This document shows, in pieces, positions 32,901-38,770 of a DNA stretch of 64,000 nucleotides; the stretch's first letter is position 1; the number at the start of each line of letters is the position of its first letter. The stretch covers positions 66,044,228-66,108,227 of the forward strand of contig OX638369.1 of the NCBI GenBank assembly GCA_951812925.1. The letters run 5' to 3'. The stretch is from Calliopum simillimum. Lineage: Eukaryota > Arthropoda > Insecta > Diptera > Lauxaniidae. Below the pieces are notes generated by a model that searched no databases, was not told the DNA's origin, and worked only from the letters and a program-made list of their open reading frames with translations. A program made the position numbers and the translations under genes.

Positions 32901-34906
32901 GTTTCTTTGTCATGTTTTTCTTAGAATTGAATGAACTTTCACATAGGGGTAGCCGCGGTTGATCGGCTTATTCGCCCACCCTAATATTCATACATATGTT
33001 TATATAAATGATAGCCAACATTCAAAATATTACAAGTTTATGTACCAACAAATACGTTTCTTATTTCATTGCAATCTGAACTATCCGTCTAGGCCGAAAT
33101 GGGTAAACAGCATTCCGATTTTGCCACTGCGAAATCAAAGTTAGCGGTATTGACGAATAAGATAAATTATTTTACCAAATTTAGACAAATTCTATCAAAT
33201 TGAAAATTTTTTACAATTATTCTTTTTTATATTATTAGATTGATGAACCAAGCTCAAGTACGAAAATGGTTGAAGTGCTTCCTAGTCAAAACATATATTT
33301 GGAAGGAGATCAAAGCAGTAATAATTTAAGCATTATAGAATTAACGGCTGAAATCGAAAGCTTCGTTGCCACCTCAAATGCAAATGGTGATGTAGCTAAG
33401 TCCAGCACGCTTATTGCTGACTTACCTGATAAAATGAGCAATAGAATAATAACCAAAGAAATTCAGAATATTGAAGAAATTCCGGAAAATGGGCAAAGCG
33501 ATACGTCTGAAAATAAGCAAAAAAACGTCCATAGAAAAAATTCAACTTATAATAATGAAGAAATGGGACATATTGAATGTATTCACATACACCTTGATAC
33601 AATGAAATCTACGGAAAAAAATGAGCCCAGTAGAGTGACAAGCTTTAAACAAATTTCAAGCGTGACTCCTTTTACTGTTGATAGCAATAAAGAAAGTCTT
33701 GAGATCAAAGAAGCAAACACAAATTATAATATATATGAAAAGAATGAAAAAGTGGAATTGCCTAGATCATCAAATCATACAACAAAAATCGAAAACAAAG
33801 AAACAACAAGCCCTGATCTTTTTGAAAAAGAGAATGATCGCATTGTTGAAAAAGTTGAAAACGATACGACAGAAAGCCGTGCAGTTGTTTATCTCGAAAA
33901 GAAAGAAAACTTTAAGTCATTTAAACCACCACTGGCAACAAAACCAAGAAATGTTGGAGAAAAAGAAAACGATATGAAAGAAAACCATTCAGCGAGTTAT
34001 CTGGAAAAATATGAAAACCTTAAATCATTTAAGCCACCACTGGCTACAAAACCCAATAATATAACTACAAAAATTGCTCCAGAGCCCCGTTTGCCAAAAT
34101 TTTCAGTAGATACCACTGCCGATTTAATAATAACGGAAACAAAAATGGAATCCGGGCCCAGCAAACTTGAAATTGTTGAGTCAGAAGAAGATTCTTCCGC
34201 ATTGGAAGTGGGAAAAGACAAAAAGCGTGTTGCTGCAGCAGCAGATAAACATCAAATGTTTACAATGGATTTAATATATCGACCCAAACCTGCATCTCAA
34301 TTGGAATGGAAGAAATCAACACTTGCACCCTTAGAACCCAAAGTGCCACCAGAAAAAAGGAAGTCAGTAAAAGATATAATTGAGTCCATAAACAGAAGTC
34401 AAAAGCTTTTGGGTGCATCAGCAAATAAAGACCAAACTAGTCACGATAGCTTAAGTCTTTTATACAGTGATAAACAATATCATTTGGATGAAGAAACTAC
34501 ATTAAGGACCTTAAAACAAAATACTCAAACACAGACTTGTGGACCCAACAATGACTTAAATCAAAATTTAAGAACTTTGGACAAAAGTCCAAACGTAGTT
34601 CATCGTGTGTTTGAGGAGACCGCTGTTATGGATAATTCAGATGTAGGAAAAGTATGTAACACCGGTAATGGTGATGATAATTTAAGGAAAAAATATGAAA
34701 ATGAAACCATAATGAATGGCGAACATTTGTATAAAAAGAAAAATGATGATATTTTTCAAAAGTGTAAAATAAATAAAGAGGTATATACTAACAGAGAATC
34801 CTCACCAACTGCCTCAAATTTAGATTGGAATCCAGTACCTAAGCCAAAAAGAGCTATTAATATACCATCCTCAGAACTCAATGAACGTTTTAGTGATCAA
34901 AAATAG
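2718..34906 (+). CDS. Unrecognised host gene, five coding exons, 809 residues
   Basis: Joined exons 2718-2920, 3803-4007, 9015-9220, 20367-20514 and 33239-34906 form one open frame. Phases agree at every junction: W68 and G205 are split codons, and the other two junctions fall between codons. Every intron has GT..AG ends, and the exons share a style distinct from the transposons between them. The product is hydrophilic, without signal peptide or membrane segment, and rich in S, K, E and P. Visible motifs are NPF at residues 30-32 and 215-217, each after an SQVS-x-Y phrase; KKRRAPEPP at 244-252; KSFKPPLATKP near 480-490 and again near 516-526; and KSVKDIIESINRSQKLL at 629-645. NPF tripeptides are known EH-domain ligands and KxxRAPxPP-type stretches can bind SH3 domains. 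A cytoplasmic trafficking or cytoskeletal adaptor is therefore possible but unproven. I do not recognise the family, so no symbol is given. Alternative exons could be missed. Confidence 0.8.
2921..3802 (+). other. Intron 1 of the host gene
   Basis: This 882-bp intron starts GTAAGT and ends TTTTTACTAG. It is AT-rich, with an A-run near 3541-3560, and I see no recognisable mobile element or coding segment in it. Confidence 0.7.
3803..4007 (+). CDS. Host gene coding exon 2
   Basis: The acceptor is ...TTTACTAG|G and the donor CCACAG|GTAAGC. The first base completes W68, then 68 codons follow (residues 69-136). The peptide begins SFKSFRIKKKSS and is basic and serine-rich, continuing through a PPPLRREIAYDPLSRHTYD segment. 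It continues the style of exon 1 and has no similarity to transposon proteins. Confidence 0.85.
4151..4970. repeat. Solo arm copy of the 47137-49937 foldback family
   Basis: From caaataacactatgcaa at 4151 to the phrase tttttgtagacaattttaac near 4965, this interval matches one arm of the large palindrome further down (about 47659-48513), with scattered differences. Open frames on both strands here are also present in the palindrome arms. They match no family I know and look fortuitous. The copy lies in intron 2 and lacks a partner arm. Confidence 0.75.
5978..7122. mobile_element. TIR element carrying a 129-bp tandem array
   Basis: Inverted ends of about 68 bp face each other: 5978-6046 (containing gggcctgagtaccatttcga) and 7055-7122 (containing tcgaaatggtacctaggccc). 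The body includes three to four tandem copies of a 129-bp unit. A diverged fragment of the same end occurs near 42232-42290. No protein-coding segment is evident. Confidence 0.6.
6442..6890. repeat. 129-bp tandem repeat array
   Basis: The phrase tgcagcggtttag recurs at 6571, 6700 and 6829, exactly 129 bp apart, with a diverged earlier copy from about 6442 and a partial last copy. Each unit contains a ggggcgtggcacc block and a taccaaatttcgtt block, both common in dispersed fly repeats. Copies differ by a few substitutions, so the array is not very young. Confidence 0.85.
7149..7880. mobile_element. Foldback element with CTTGGTCTTG-rich interior
   Basis: The inverted ends at 7149-7203 and about 7823-7880 share gacggacttg / caagtccgcc and atgagaactgaaa / tttcggttctcat. 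Inside are many variants of tcttggtcttg (7290-7600), also found at 37485-37770, and a smaller inverted pair around 7617-7650 and 7710-7745 (atcatgtaag / cttacatgat). There is no coding capacity. Confidence 0.55.
8082..8793. mobile_element. 712-bp foldback inserted in another foldback's arm
   Basis: The arms (about 8082-8400 and 8520-8793) are complementary, for example gtctttttttaaattgcgac against gcaatttaaaaaaagacgaa. The insertion interrupts an arm of the surrounding element, and ATGC flanks both sides (8078-8081 and 8794-8797), a candidate 4-bp target duplication. No transposase is seen. Confidence 0.7.
9015..9220 (+). CDS. Host gene coding exon 3
   Basis: The acceptor is TTTTCAG|ACA and the donor CGAGG|GTAAGT. 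It gives 68 full codons (residues 137-204) plus two bases of G205. The peptide starts TTDESYKGFGLNRNDRYR and includes KRYIYGGSSTPQPLRNS. The PLRNS phrase echoes IPLRNS in exon 2, so exons 2 and 3, both about 205 bp, may share a loose internal repeat. No known domain is recognised. Confidence 0.85.
10423..11008. mobile_element. 585-bp foldback MITE
   Basis: The two halves are inverted copies over most of their length. The ends read ggcacttcagactatctgag and ctcaggtagtctgaagtgtc, and inner landmarks such as aacaacattaaaaaatttt also pair. It lies in intron 3 and has no coding capacity. Confidence 0.8.
11603..12010. mobile_element. Short TIR element in intron 3
   Basis: The ends are inverted: gtgacacttttagctt with acgacgaatttcgcccgacg at 11603-11660, against gcgaatattcgtcgggtgaa with aagctatttcagtgtcac at 11946-12010. 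The middle is unpaired and non-coding. The superfamily is unknown. Confidence 0.65.
12081..13147. mobile_element. 1.07-kb TIR element
   Basis: Perfect terminal inverted repeats of 24 bp start atactatgtttacaccaaag at 12081 and end ctttggtgtaaacatagtat at 13147. Related motifs recur just inside both ends (aagatataaataaatc / aagatataaattaaatc). The interior is mostly non-coding, with a LINE scrap at 12757-12830. No clear target duplication was found. Confidence 0.75.
12757..12830 (-). pseudogene. Scrap of LINE reverse transcriptase C-terminus
   Basis: The - strand translation, approximately HKWKWTRSSRNHSAKFVAK, aligns with KWGWIGHTLRKPHSEVCRQ in the LINE at 19083-20172. It is a short relic of the same LINE group inside an unrelated TIR element. 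No function is expected. Confidence 0.5.
13557..14029 (+). pseudogene. Tc1-like transposase, N-terminal half (left arm)
   Basis: The reading frame encodes a paired-like helix-turn-helix region (LAKLLSRNLSTIKCAISRFK, then ENKPKLERPTVLTHEDRLQI). After one frameshift near 13801 it continues with LSAELLQSNQHELHPKTIRK and further on with LNASLEIWQNVEM. This order matches the DNA-binding half of Tc1 family transposases up to the point where the first catalytic Asp is expected (typically W-x-DE). The frame ends there. No start ATG is obvious. This is a truncated, frameshifted copy. Confidence 0.7.
14149..14343 (-). pseudogene. Tc1-like transposase fragment (right arm)
   Basis: The - strand peptide NLSTIKCAIGRFKYKDRVEN followed by KPKVECPTHGDRLQFKRMIA is a diverged copy of the left-arm helix-turn-helix region. 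A small internal deletion removes several residues before HGDRLQ. It has mutated independently of the left arm, which implies the inverted duplication is not recent. Confidence 0.65.
15041..15451. repeat. Left terminal inverted repeat (about 410 bp)
   Basis: This pairs with 18479-18891, with some length differences in A/T runs. It contains CGTCAGCTG at 15137, 15275 and 15305, an AATCAGCTGATT at about 15415, and CGTCAGC at about 15445. A repeated short palindromic core (CAGCTG) at several places in a TIR is what multiple transposase-binding sites would look like; that is inference. Confidence 0.8.
15636..15743 (+). promoter_or_regulatory. Possible initiator and first non-coding exon of the transposon gene
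   Basis: TCAGTT at 15636-15641 fits the insect initiator consensus (A+1 at 15638), just inside the left TIR. A partial DPE-like AGTGT sits at +28. A donor-like CAAG|GTAATA at 15743/15744 and the acceptor TTTTCTTTTAG ending at 16219 would splice this exon to the coding frame. The intron contains a diverged 147-bp tandem duplication (compare 15822 and 15969). No TATA box is placed correctly. This is a tentative reading. Confidence 0.3.
16220..18291 (+). pseudogene. Broken transposon gene with SDTD...LPGFHAHTGCD motifs
   Basis: Four frame segments in order reconstruct one protein family. The first (16220 to about 16640) has a CLFCNK...YHKFCRSNC cysteine/histidine cluster. The second (about 16640-17036) includes HNPLPDKLTTKDLIRGE. 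The third (17037 to about 17340) has LGLTLKSLT..KKIINIMNKYGHC and EEIETQATF. The fourth (about 17341-18138) has FDAHVTIRCSDTDIFIMLGN (SDTD at 17413-17424), LCSALPGFHAHTGCD (17563-17595) and DWGWE near the C-terminus. An acidic tail (DSSADDSSENDDDSDAIDNE) lies at 18166-18291 after a probable short intron ending TTTACAG. Three frameshifts (near 16640, 17036 and 17340-17380) and a TAA at 16928 disable it. Families with this motif order are common, mostly uncharacterised proteins in animal genomes. The spaced acidic residues resemble FEN/PIN-like nuclease motifs, which is inference. Confidence 0.7.
18479..18891. repeat. Right terminal inverted repeat (about 410 bp)
   Basis: This is the complement of the left repeat. 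It opens CAGCTGACGGTCTTTCC and ends CTACCTCCCGGACTA, with CAGCTGACG also near 18618, 18647 and 18786. It differs from the left copy mainly in T-run length and around 18780-18870. Confidence 0.8.
18950..19025. repeat. Dispersed repeat shared with 35236-35320
   Basis: The phrases cgattacgcccaaaa and gtgagctgagat occur here and, as complements, near 35240-35320 beyond the host gene. The two copies are inverted relative to each other. No function is known. Confidence 0.6.
19083..20172 (-). pseudogene. 5'-truncated RTE-like LINE, reverse transcriptase C-terminus
   Basis: One open - strand frame of about 1 kb, read from 20172 down to 19102, encodes the second half of a LINE reverse transcriptase. 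Motif B is SGVRQGCLLSPSLF, the catalytic YADD box lies in LDYADDICLL, and the YLGSIIS motif, the LLYGCETW phrase and the C-terminal RKWGWIGHTLRK...RGRGRPKTNWKR...DRDKWRDF follow. The C-terminal layout is typical of RTE-group elements. The 3' end abuts a (TACA)n microsatellite, seen as tgtatgtatgtatg at about 19070-19090, as is common for RTE insertions. Endonuclease and RT motif A are missing, so it is an immobile 5'-truncated copy. The remaining frame is intact, which suggests a fairly recent insertion. Confidence 0.85.
20367..20514 (+). CDS. Host gene coding exon 4
   Basis: The acceptor is TTTAACAG|A and the donor TTTCG|GTAAGT. The first base completes G205, then 49 codons (residues 206-254) follow. 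The peptide SSQVSVYSTNPFESDVDESD repeats the SQVS-x-Y...NPF arrangement of exon 1. It ends with the basic proline-rich KKLLRKKRRAPEPPVS. A small exon between two introns larger than 11 kb, but phase-consistent. Confidence 0.85.
20892..21161. mobile_element. 270-bp foldback MITE in intron 4
   Basis: The ends read acacacaaaaaaa and ttttttgtgtg. Inner arms pair well: gactatatgaatgatttcat against atgaaatgattcatatagtc, and ttagccgagaaaagcattt against atgctgttctcggctta. It is non-coding. Confidence 0.75.
21294..21655. mobile_element. Short TIR element
   Basis: The ends are tacaacttatagtttaggaa (21294) and its complement tcctaaactataagttgta (to 21655). A second pair, gacaatcctaaa / ttttaggattgtc, lies just inside. 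The interior is non-coding. The phrase around tcctaaactataag also occurs in the 35555-36859 family. Confidence 0.6.
22132..22399 (-). pseudogene. Transposase-like C-terminal fragment (left arm)
   Basis: Read on -, the peptide includes VPHQLFDWCSQSLVNCIFKY, TEKDFIEEEKFLEKRFY and LRPIPETQN. The same residues are encoded on + in the right arm. I do not recognise a catalytic motif. It has the features of a C-terminal tail of a transposon protein. Confidence 0.45.
22645..23140 (+). pseudogene. Transposase-like fragments (spacer and right arm)
   Basis: An 84-codon frame (22645-22899) carries HMKQFLTQKFGSVPEKIIYF and FDGSAAQFKNKK, then jumps to AMEKVRETALAAQ, so a middle segment seems deleted. Beyond 22900 the right arm encodes LTEKDFIEEEKFLEKRFYSL again on +. 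The DG-S-A-x-Q-x-KN phrase is the recognisable part; the assignment to a DDE-type transposase lineage is an inference. Confidence 0.45.
24667..25019 (-). pseudogene. Tc1-like transposase C-terminus (left arm)
   Basis: The - strand reading gives YSFWNPIEIFWPYIVERSE, matching the NPIE-x-W motif that carries the last catalytic acidic residue of Tc1 family enzymes. NVLKRVLQK and, in an alternate frame, ENVVKGWNPRKDVYMMS...VIIKK follow. A frame change near 24770 separates the two parts. The upstream DE and D motifs are poorly preserved. Confidence 0.6.
25440..25799 (+). pseudogene. Tc1-like transposase C-terminus (right arm)
   Basis: This is the mirror copy of the left-arm fragment, now on +. It encodes QKNVLKRVLQKKWEKTPTEN then VVKGWNPRKDVYMMSLQIMA. 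In this arm both C-terminal parts lie in one frame because the left-arm shift is absent. The NPIE segment just upstream is disturbed by small indels. Confidence 0.6.
26636..26815 (-). pseudogene. Tc3/mariner-like transposase relic, catalytic segment
   Basis: The - strand gives LEFCQKILQMVEEDENVLNC, then IFMTDEAHFDLNGNVNKQNC, then RI-stop-SDYNPQILHETKL. The MTDEAHF...GxVNKQNCR phrase is the first catalytic Asp region of a large insect transposase group commonly annotated as Tc3-like. A TGA replaces the expected Trp after NKQNCRI. Confidence 0.75.
26816..28189. other. Non-coding stretch between two parts of one transposase relic
   Basis: This separates the N-terminal (28190-28452) and catalytic (26636-26815) pieces of what is probably one old element. 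It includes a possible small TIR insertion (27443-27772). A 137-codon - strand frame at 27005-27418 resembles no known family and is probably chance in AT-rich DNA. Confidence 0.5.
27443..27772. repeat. Possible short TIR element
   Basis: A 12-bp perfect inverted pair, catgttcgtcag (27443) and ctgacgaacatg (27772), brackets 330 bp of non-coding DNA, with weak further pairing inside. No target duplication is evident. Confidence 0.35.
28190..28452 (-). pseudogene. Tc3/mariner-like transposase relic, N-terminal HTH
   Basis: From 28452 downward the - strand reads EYRRTFGGTPPSR-stop-TITRLVNHFAEHGTIERRP, then KASVRTQETIAAIAAAIQAN. This matches the helix-turn-helix region of the same Tc3-like group as 26636-26815 (F...FG..PPSR.TI.RLV..F...G, then VRT.E.I..I). 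Two in-frame stops are present. Order and strand agree with the two being parts of one decayed gene. Confidence 0.7.
29699..30617 (+). mobile_element. Tc1-like element with IR/DR ends
   Basis: The termini CAGTAGGTCAAAGCC...GGCTTTGACCTACTG are flanked by TA (29697-29698 and 30618-30619). Each terminal inverted repeat is about 220 bp and has the 19-bp core caaagccaaagtcgtacac at both its outer edge (29706, 30591) and its inner edge (29902, 30409), the IR/DR arrangement of Sleeping Beauty or Tc3-type elements. A deleted transposase fragment lies between. Confidence 0.85.
30063..30315 (+). pseudogene. Internally deleted Tc1-like transposase
   Basis: An open stretch encodes CKDKLGLFSDRYFYQDNDLK, HISYNMRSWIQYNYPNVFVT, IEILWNYLDAKVRQHNICSK and further residues to ILKN before TAA. 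FYQDNDLKHIS is the second catalytic Asp region. IEILWNYLDAKVRQ is the NPIE-x-LW region, but the usual PAQSPDLNP before it has been deleted. The N-terminal half is absent. Confidence 0.75.
30779..32855. mobile_element. 2.08-kb palindromic element with CAAG duplication
   Basis: The element begins CACGGTGGTTTTTAAAAAAT and ends with its complement. CAAG flanks both sides (30775-30778 and 32856-32859). The arms of about 1 kb are nearly identical inverted copies meeting near 31817, and include matching (TATG/TATA)n microsatellites at about 30955-31075 and 32560-32690. Open frames inside (such as 31399-31611 and its mirror) match nothing known. A CAC start with a 4-bp duplication is reminiscent of Chapaev/CMC-type or Transib-type elements, but no transposase is present to decide. 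Confidence 0.8.
33239..34906 (+). CDS. Host gene coding exon 5 (C-terminal two thirds)
   Basis: The acceptor is ATATTATTAG|ATT. The frame enters at IDEPSSSTK (residue 255) and runs 555 codons to TAG at 34904-34906. The region is polar and probably disordered, rich in K, E, N, S and T, with a repeated unit (YLEKKENFKSFKPPLATKP and YLEKYENLKSFKPPLATKP near residues 471-490 and 507-526). A conserved-looking block PPEKRKSVKDIIESINRSQK starts near residue 624. It ends with DWNPVPKPKR. The duplicated unit and the short basic-helical block are the best candidates for binding sites. No enzymatic domain is seen. Confidence 0.9.
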   Translation: MDEPSSSTKMVEVLPSQNIYLEGDQSSNNLSIIELTAEIESFVATSNANGDVAKSSTLIADLPDKMSNRIITKEIQNIEEIPENGQSDTSENKQKNVHRKNSTYNNEEMGHIECIHIHLDTMKSTEKNEPSRVTSFKQISSVTPFTVDSNKESLEIKEANTNYNIYEKNEKVELPRSSNHTTKIENKETTSPDLFEKENDRIVEKVENDTTESRAVVYLEKKENFKSFKPPLATKPRNVGEKENDMKENHSASYLEKYENLKSFKPPLATKPNNITTKIAPEPRLPKFSVDTTADLIITETKMESGPSKLEIVESEEDSSALEVGKDKKRVAAAADKHQMFTMDLIYRPKPASQLEWKKSTLAPLEPKVPPEKRKSVKDIIESINRSQKLLGASANKDQTSHDSLSLLYSDKQYHLDEETTLRTLKQNTQTQTCGPNNDLNQNLRTLDKSPNVVHRVFEETAVMDNSDVGKVCNTGNGDDNLRKKYENETIMNGEHLYKKKNDDIFQKCKINKEVYTNRESSPTASNLDWNPVPKPKRAINIPSSELNERFSDQK

Positions 34907-35117
34907 CTGCAACACTAAAGATGACTATCAAACTATAATAATAAAATATATGTACACATTTTTATGTATGACAAGTTTTATGTTTATGTATAGTTGAGTG
35001 CTTTTAAATTTGTTAGTTTTTTATGTTATGGAACATTTCTAGAAGCGCACATATAGGTATGTATATTAAACTGACAAAAAAACGTGACTTTCTATTTTCT
35101 TCGCCGGACCAAATAAA
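34907..35117 (+). other. Probable 3' UTR of the host gene
   Basis: Two polyadenylation signals follow the stop: AATAAA at 34940-34945 and at 35112-35117. The sequence is AT-rich and free of obvious transposon sequence up to about 35140. Confidence 0.6.
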
Positions 35118-35554
35118 GATTAAGAGTTTTGCAGTATGGTGAAATTTGGAAAAAAGTTTTTTGAGGGTATTTTAGCTAAAATATATATATACCTTGATTC
35201 AAGACCAAAAATTTGATATATCGTACGGCTCATTCCAAGCCTTCGAAAAAATTTAAAAAAATCTCAGCTCACTTTTTGACAACCTCTTTTAGATTTTTGG
35301 GCGTAATCGTTAAAATTAAAAAAAAAGTTGTTTTTTCATTAGTCAATTTGTTCGGGACGCAAAAAATTAAAAAAGTGTATTAACAAAAAATCTATGGAGA
35401 ATTCTATAAGACTATGCCCAAAAAAACAATAGGGCCAAAATCAATATCGAGCGGTCGAAAATTGCGTCGAAGTTTGGATGCCGAAAAAAGCTACTTTAAA
35501 CTGACAATACAATAAAAAAATGAAAAAATTCAAATCTGTTTATATACTCGTATA
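35118..35554. repeat. Repeat-derived DNA downstream of the host gene
   Basis: Includes 35236-35320, an inverted copy of the repeat at 18950-19025 (landmark ctcagctcactttttgacaa). The rest is AT-rich with no coding potential. Confidence 0.5.
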
Positions 35555-36859
35555 TAGCCCAGGAAAATTAAACGAAAAAAGAGCTGCTGTGCGAAATAAT
35601 TCCAAGTGAATTTTTTTCACCGAATTGTCTTTATTTATGCATGATAAATAAAGTGTAAAAAGACCATTGAAGTCCATTGTGCACATAAAAAGTTATTCAG
35701 GCTCAAAGGTCGCTAATATCATTTTTTTGCAAATATCTTACTAACTCTAAATTTTACAAAAAAATGTTACTCCACATTTTTGTAAAACAGGAAACTTCCT
35801 GTGTAAAGATGTAAAAAATGTTGTCGTGTGGCTTATAGTTTAGGAGATAACCCAATTTAAAAAGTTGTACACAGTTGTTATATGTATGTAAATGATACGT
35901 ATAAGTTCATATTAAAATATCTTTTAAAATTGCGAATACTCTTTAACGAGGAGTAGTATAAAAAAATCAAAAAACCGTTTAAAAGATAATTGAATTTTCT
36001 ATACCTCGCATTAAATTTTTTTTTAGAGCGACTCATGGTCTTAGAGATATTCTTCAAAAACCGTAAGGTTTCGAAAATACTGGTTTTTAAATGATATCTC
36101 TGAAACGGTAATTCATGCGATAAAAGCACTAGCACTAATTTTGTAGACAACCTCAAGATCTACAAAACATAAGCTATAAGTGTTCACATTGAAGTAACCG
36201 TTTAGAAGATATTAAAAAAAAAACCATTAAATGCCAAAAAACTGGTTTTTATTGAATTACTTCTAAACGGTTACTTCAATGGGTACACAAATAGCTTATT
36301 TTTTGTAGATGTTGTGATTCTCTACAAAATTGATGCTATTCCTTTTTATCGTATAAATTACCGTTTCAGAGATATCCTTCAAAAAACAGTATTTTCGAAA
36401 CCTCAACGGTTTTTGAAGTATATACCTTAGACCATGAGTCGCTCCAACGATCTTTTAAACGGTCTTTTAATTTTTTTTATATGACTCCTCTTTAAAGAGT
36501 ATTCGCAATTTTAAAATTAAGATATTTTAATATGATCTTATACGTAGCATTTACATGTAACAACTGTGCACAACTTTTTAAATTGGGCTATCTCCTAAAC
36601 TATAAGCCACACGAAAACATTTTTTACATTTTTACACAGGAAATATCTTGTGTTATAGTGGAGAAAAATTTTTCTCTAAAAGTTTGCGTTTGCGAGATAT
36701 TTGCAAAAAACTGATTTTAGCGACCTTTGAGCCTGAATAACTTTTTATGAGCACAATGGACTTCTAACACTTTATTTGTCATGCATAAATAAATTTAATT
36801 CCGGTGAAAAAAATTCACTTGGAATTTTTTCGCAGAAAAATTCTAATTTTCCTGGGCTA
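35555..36859. mobile_element. 1.3-kb foldback element
   Basis: It begins tagcccaggaaaatta and ends taattttcctgggcta. Arms of about 640 bp pair throughout (for example cattgaagtaaccgtttaga near 36190 with ctaaacggttacttcaatg near 36270), leaving almost no loop. Window positions 1-330 are a diverged relative of one arm. No transposase is seen. Confidence 0.8.
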
Positions 36860-37272
36860 AAAAGAAACTTAATTTTTTTTTTTCAATTTTATTTAGGAGC
36901 CGCTCACATATTACGTAACGTGCCAGGGGCAGGCGGGGTCGAACGATTTGTTACGAAGTGTAACATGGGGTCATCAATTACGTTACATAACGTCGATTAT
37001 ATAATTTTATGCGACAATAAATTCTCGCGCGGCTTTTATTAAGTTCATATTGTGTTTTGGCAGAACTGTTTATGCGGTGCACTGCAAGAATGATAGAATA
37101 CAAGATTAGTGATGAGCAAACCAAGACCAAAGCATTAATTGTAGCTAGCGTAGCATGTCTCAAAACCAGAGTGTGTTACCAACTAAAAATTTTGGCAATT
37201 TTTCACAACTGACGGCGCTAGTGAGCCTTATGATTTATCCATAATGGCGATCCTGTTCAGAGAGTTTATTGG

Positions 37273-37354
37273 TGTCCAATAGCTTAATCGATAAAGCACC
37301 GCGTTTTCTTTCATTAGAAAACCGGAGTCACGGGTTCGAATACCGTTTCTGACA
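37273..37354 (+). tRNA. tRNA-like sequence, probably degenerate or a SINE head
   Basis: The order of parts is tRNA-like: a D-arm TAGCTTAATCGATAAAGCA (stem gctt/aagc), an anticodon arm gttttctttcattagaaaac with CAT near the loop centre, and a T-arm and B-box GGTTCGAATACC. The acceptor ends tgtc.../...gaca pair only partly, and the anticodon loop is 8 rather than 7 bases with the best stem. It is probably a pseudogene or a tRNA-derived SINE remnant rather than a working tRNA. Confidence 0.35.
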
Positions 37355-37484
37355 ATATTTAACTAAAACTGATCTGATGTAGCCGAAACATATGTAATCA
37401 ATTTCCATGTTAACACTTGCTTGCGTCTGTTGTTGAAAAATTGCAAAAATGACTGTTTAATTAGTTCAATATAAATTTATCATA

Positions 37485-37770
37485 CAGTCTTGGTCTTGCA
37501 CATTGAGTCTTGGTTTTGATATTGAGTTTTGGCCTTGGTCTTGATCTTGGTCATTAAGTCTTGGTCTTGAAAAAATTTCAAAAGCTTATTGCGCATTCAA
37601 AATTTCGAAACCTTATTTTTCGAATGCAGTTTGGCTTTTATGATCCCAAATTTCTCCCGAAAGGGGCGTGAAATACCTATTAACTATAAATTACCAAGAC
37701 TGAAAAGCAGTCTTGGTCTTGACGACTATCGTGACCAAGTCCAAGACCATGGCAGTCTTGATTTTGGTCT
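37485..37770. repeat. CTTGGTCTTG-rich dispersed repeat
   Basis: Degenerate tandem variants of tcttggtcttg surround a block reading ctattaactataaattacc, then aagactgaaaagcagtcttg. The same order occurs at 7290-7600. Both copies end in complementary accaagaccaag-type runs, so they can fold. Confidence 0.65.
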
Positions 37771-38139
37771 GTGCATTATAACTTAAAAGTTGTATAGAGT
37801 TGCAACGGCTCGATCATTTAAGTGTGTACTTAAGGGTTTTCTCAAAGTTCTGTGCAATTATCAGCCACCCCGTTTGTAATATCGATTGCGTACACTTTCT
37901 TCGATGTGGTGTTTTCAACTAACTCTTTATTGTTACGTATCAATTTACATTCCTTATTAGCAATCAGTGGCTTTTGTAATTTAATACACGTAACATTATT
38001 AAAATACTTAAATTGAACCTTCATAAATAAAGACATACAACATAGATATAATTAAAATCTATGGCTTCTTCGATCCATAATCCTTATTGTAGGTTGGTGC
38101 AGCACGTTTTCGTGACGATGTTCTAGCTGCTGTAGGCTG

Positions 38140-38470
38140 TTATTTGGACGGTGATGAAAACTGCAATGAAATATCAGCGTTACTCGGAACTTTCTTAACG
38201 TGGACTACATTTCGTCGATATTGCTTTCCAGTTCCAGAATGCTCAGTCACTGCATAAATAGTCGTCTCATAAACAGTATCAAGTTTATACGCCATAATCT
38301 GTCGCTTAACCATCACCTGATCTCCCTCACCGATGTCATTGATCTGAGCCCTTCTTTTATGATCTGTATACTCTTTTCCCTTGCGGTTCAGCGTCTCTAT
38401 CTCTGAATCCACTGGCTTCCTTCCCGTACGACTCACTAATTGACGGCAATTTGAAACGGATGTTGCGATT
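38140..38470 (-). pseudogene. Gypsy-type integrase C-terminus relic
   Basis: The - strand from about 38470 reads ELMFNRNIRFKLPS in one frame. Then, in another frame (38436-38140), it reads SRTGRKPVDSEIETLNRKGK, EYTDHKRRAQINDIGEGDQV and MVKRQIMAYKLDTVYETTIY. The F-NR-x-IR, GD-x-V-MVKR and N/Y-KL phrases in this order are characteristic of the integrase C-terminal region of Ty3/gypsy retroelements. At least one frameshift and a lack of other domains show this is a fragment. Confidence 0.75.
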
Positions 38471-38770
38471 AAACATCAGCTCTGCTGCCGACGTTTTAAT
38501 GAAAGAAATTGATATATTTTCTAATGGTGGTGGTAGGTGTTATTTCCCCCAAAAATCTTTCAATTATGTCTCTTCAATTCAACCATCAAGTTTTGAGTCA
38601 GAAAGATGCTTCTCGTATGCTATAGCCTGCATCAAATTTGGATCTAGATTAGATGACAATACAATAAATGCTTTGATTTTGCTAAAATAATATTTTAATA
38701 ATAATGAAACTGATTAAGAGAAAAATAATTCACATGTATTTCTTGGACGATTCTAGGCATTTTATGCTTA

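Noticed and set aside
33678..33977. 99-codon lysine-rich + frame
   Set aside because: It is an out-of-frame reading of host exon 5.
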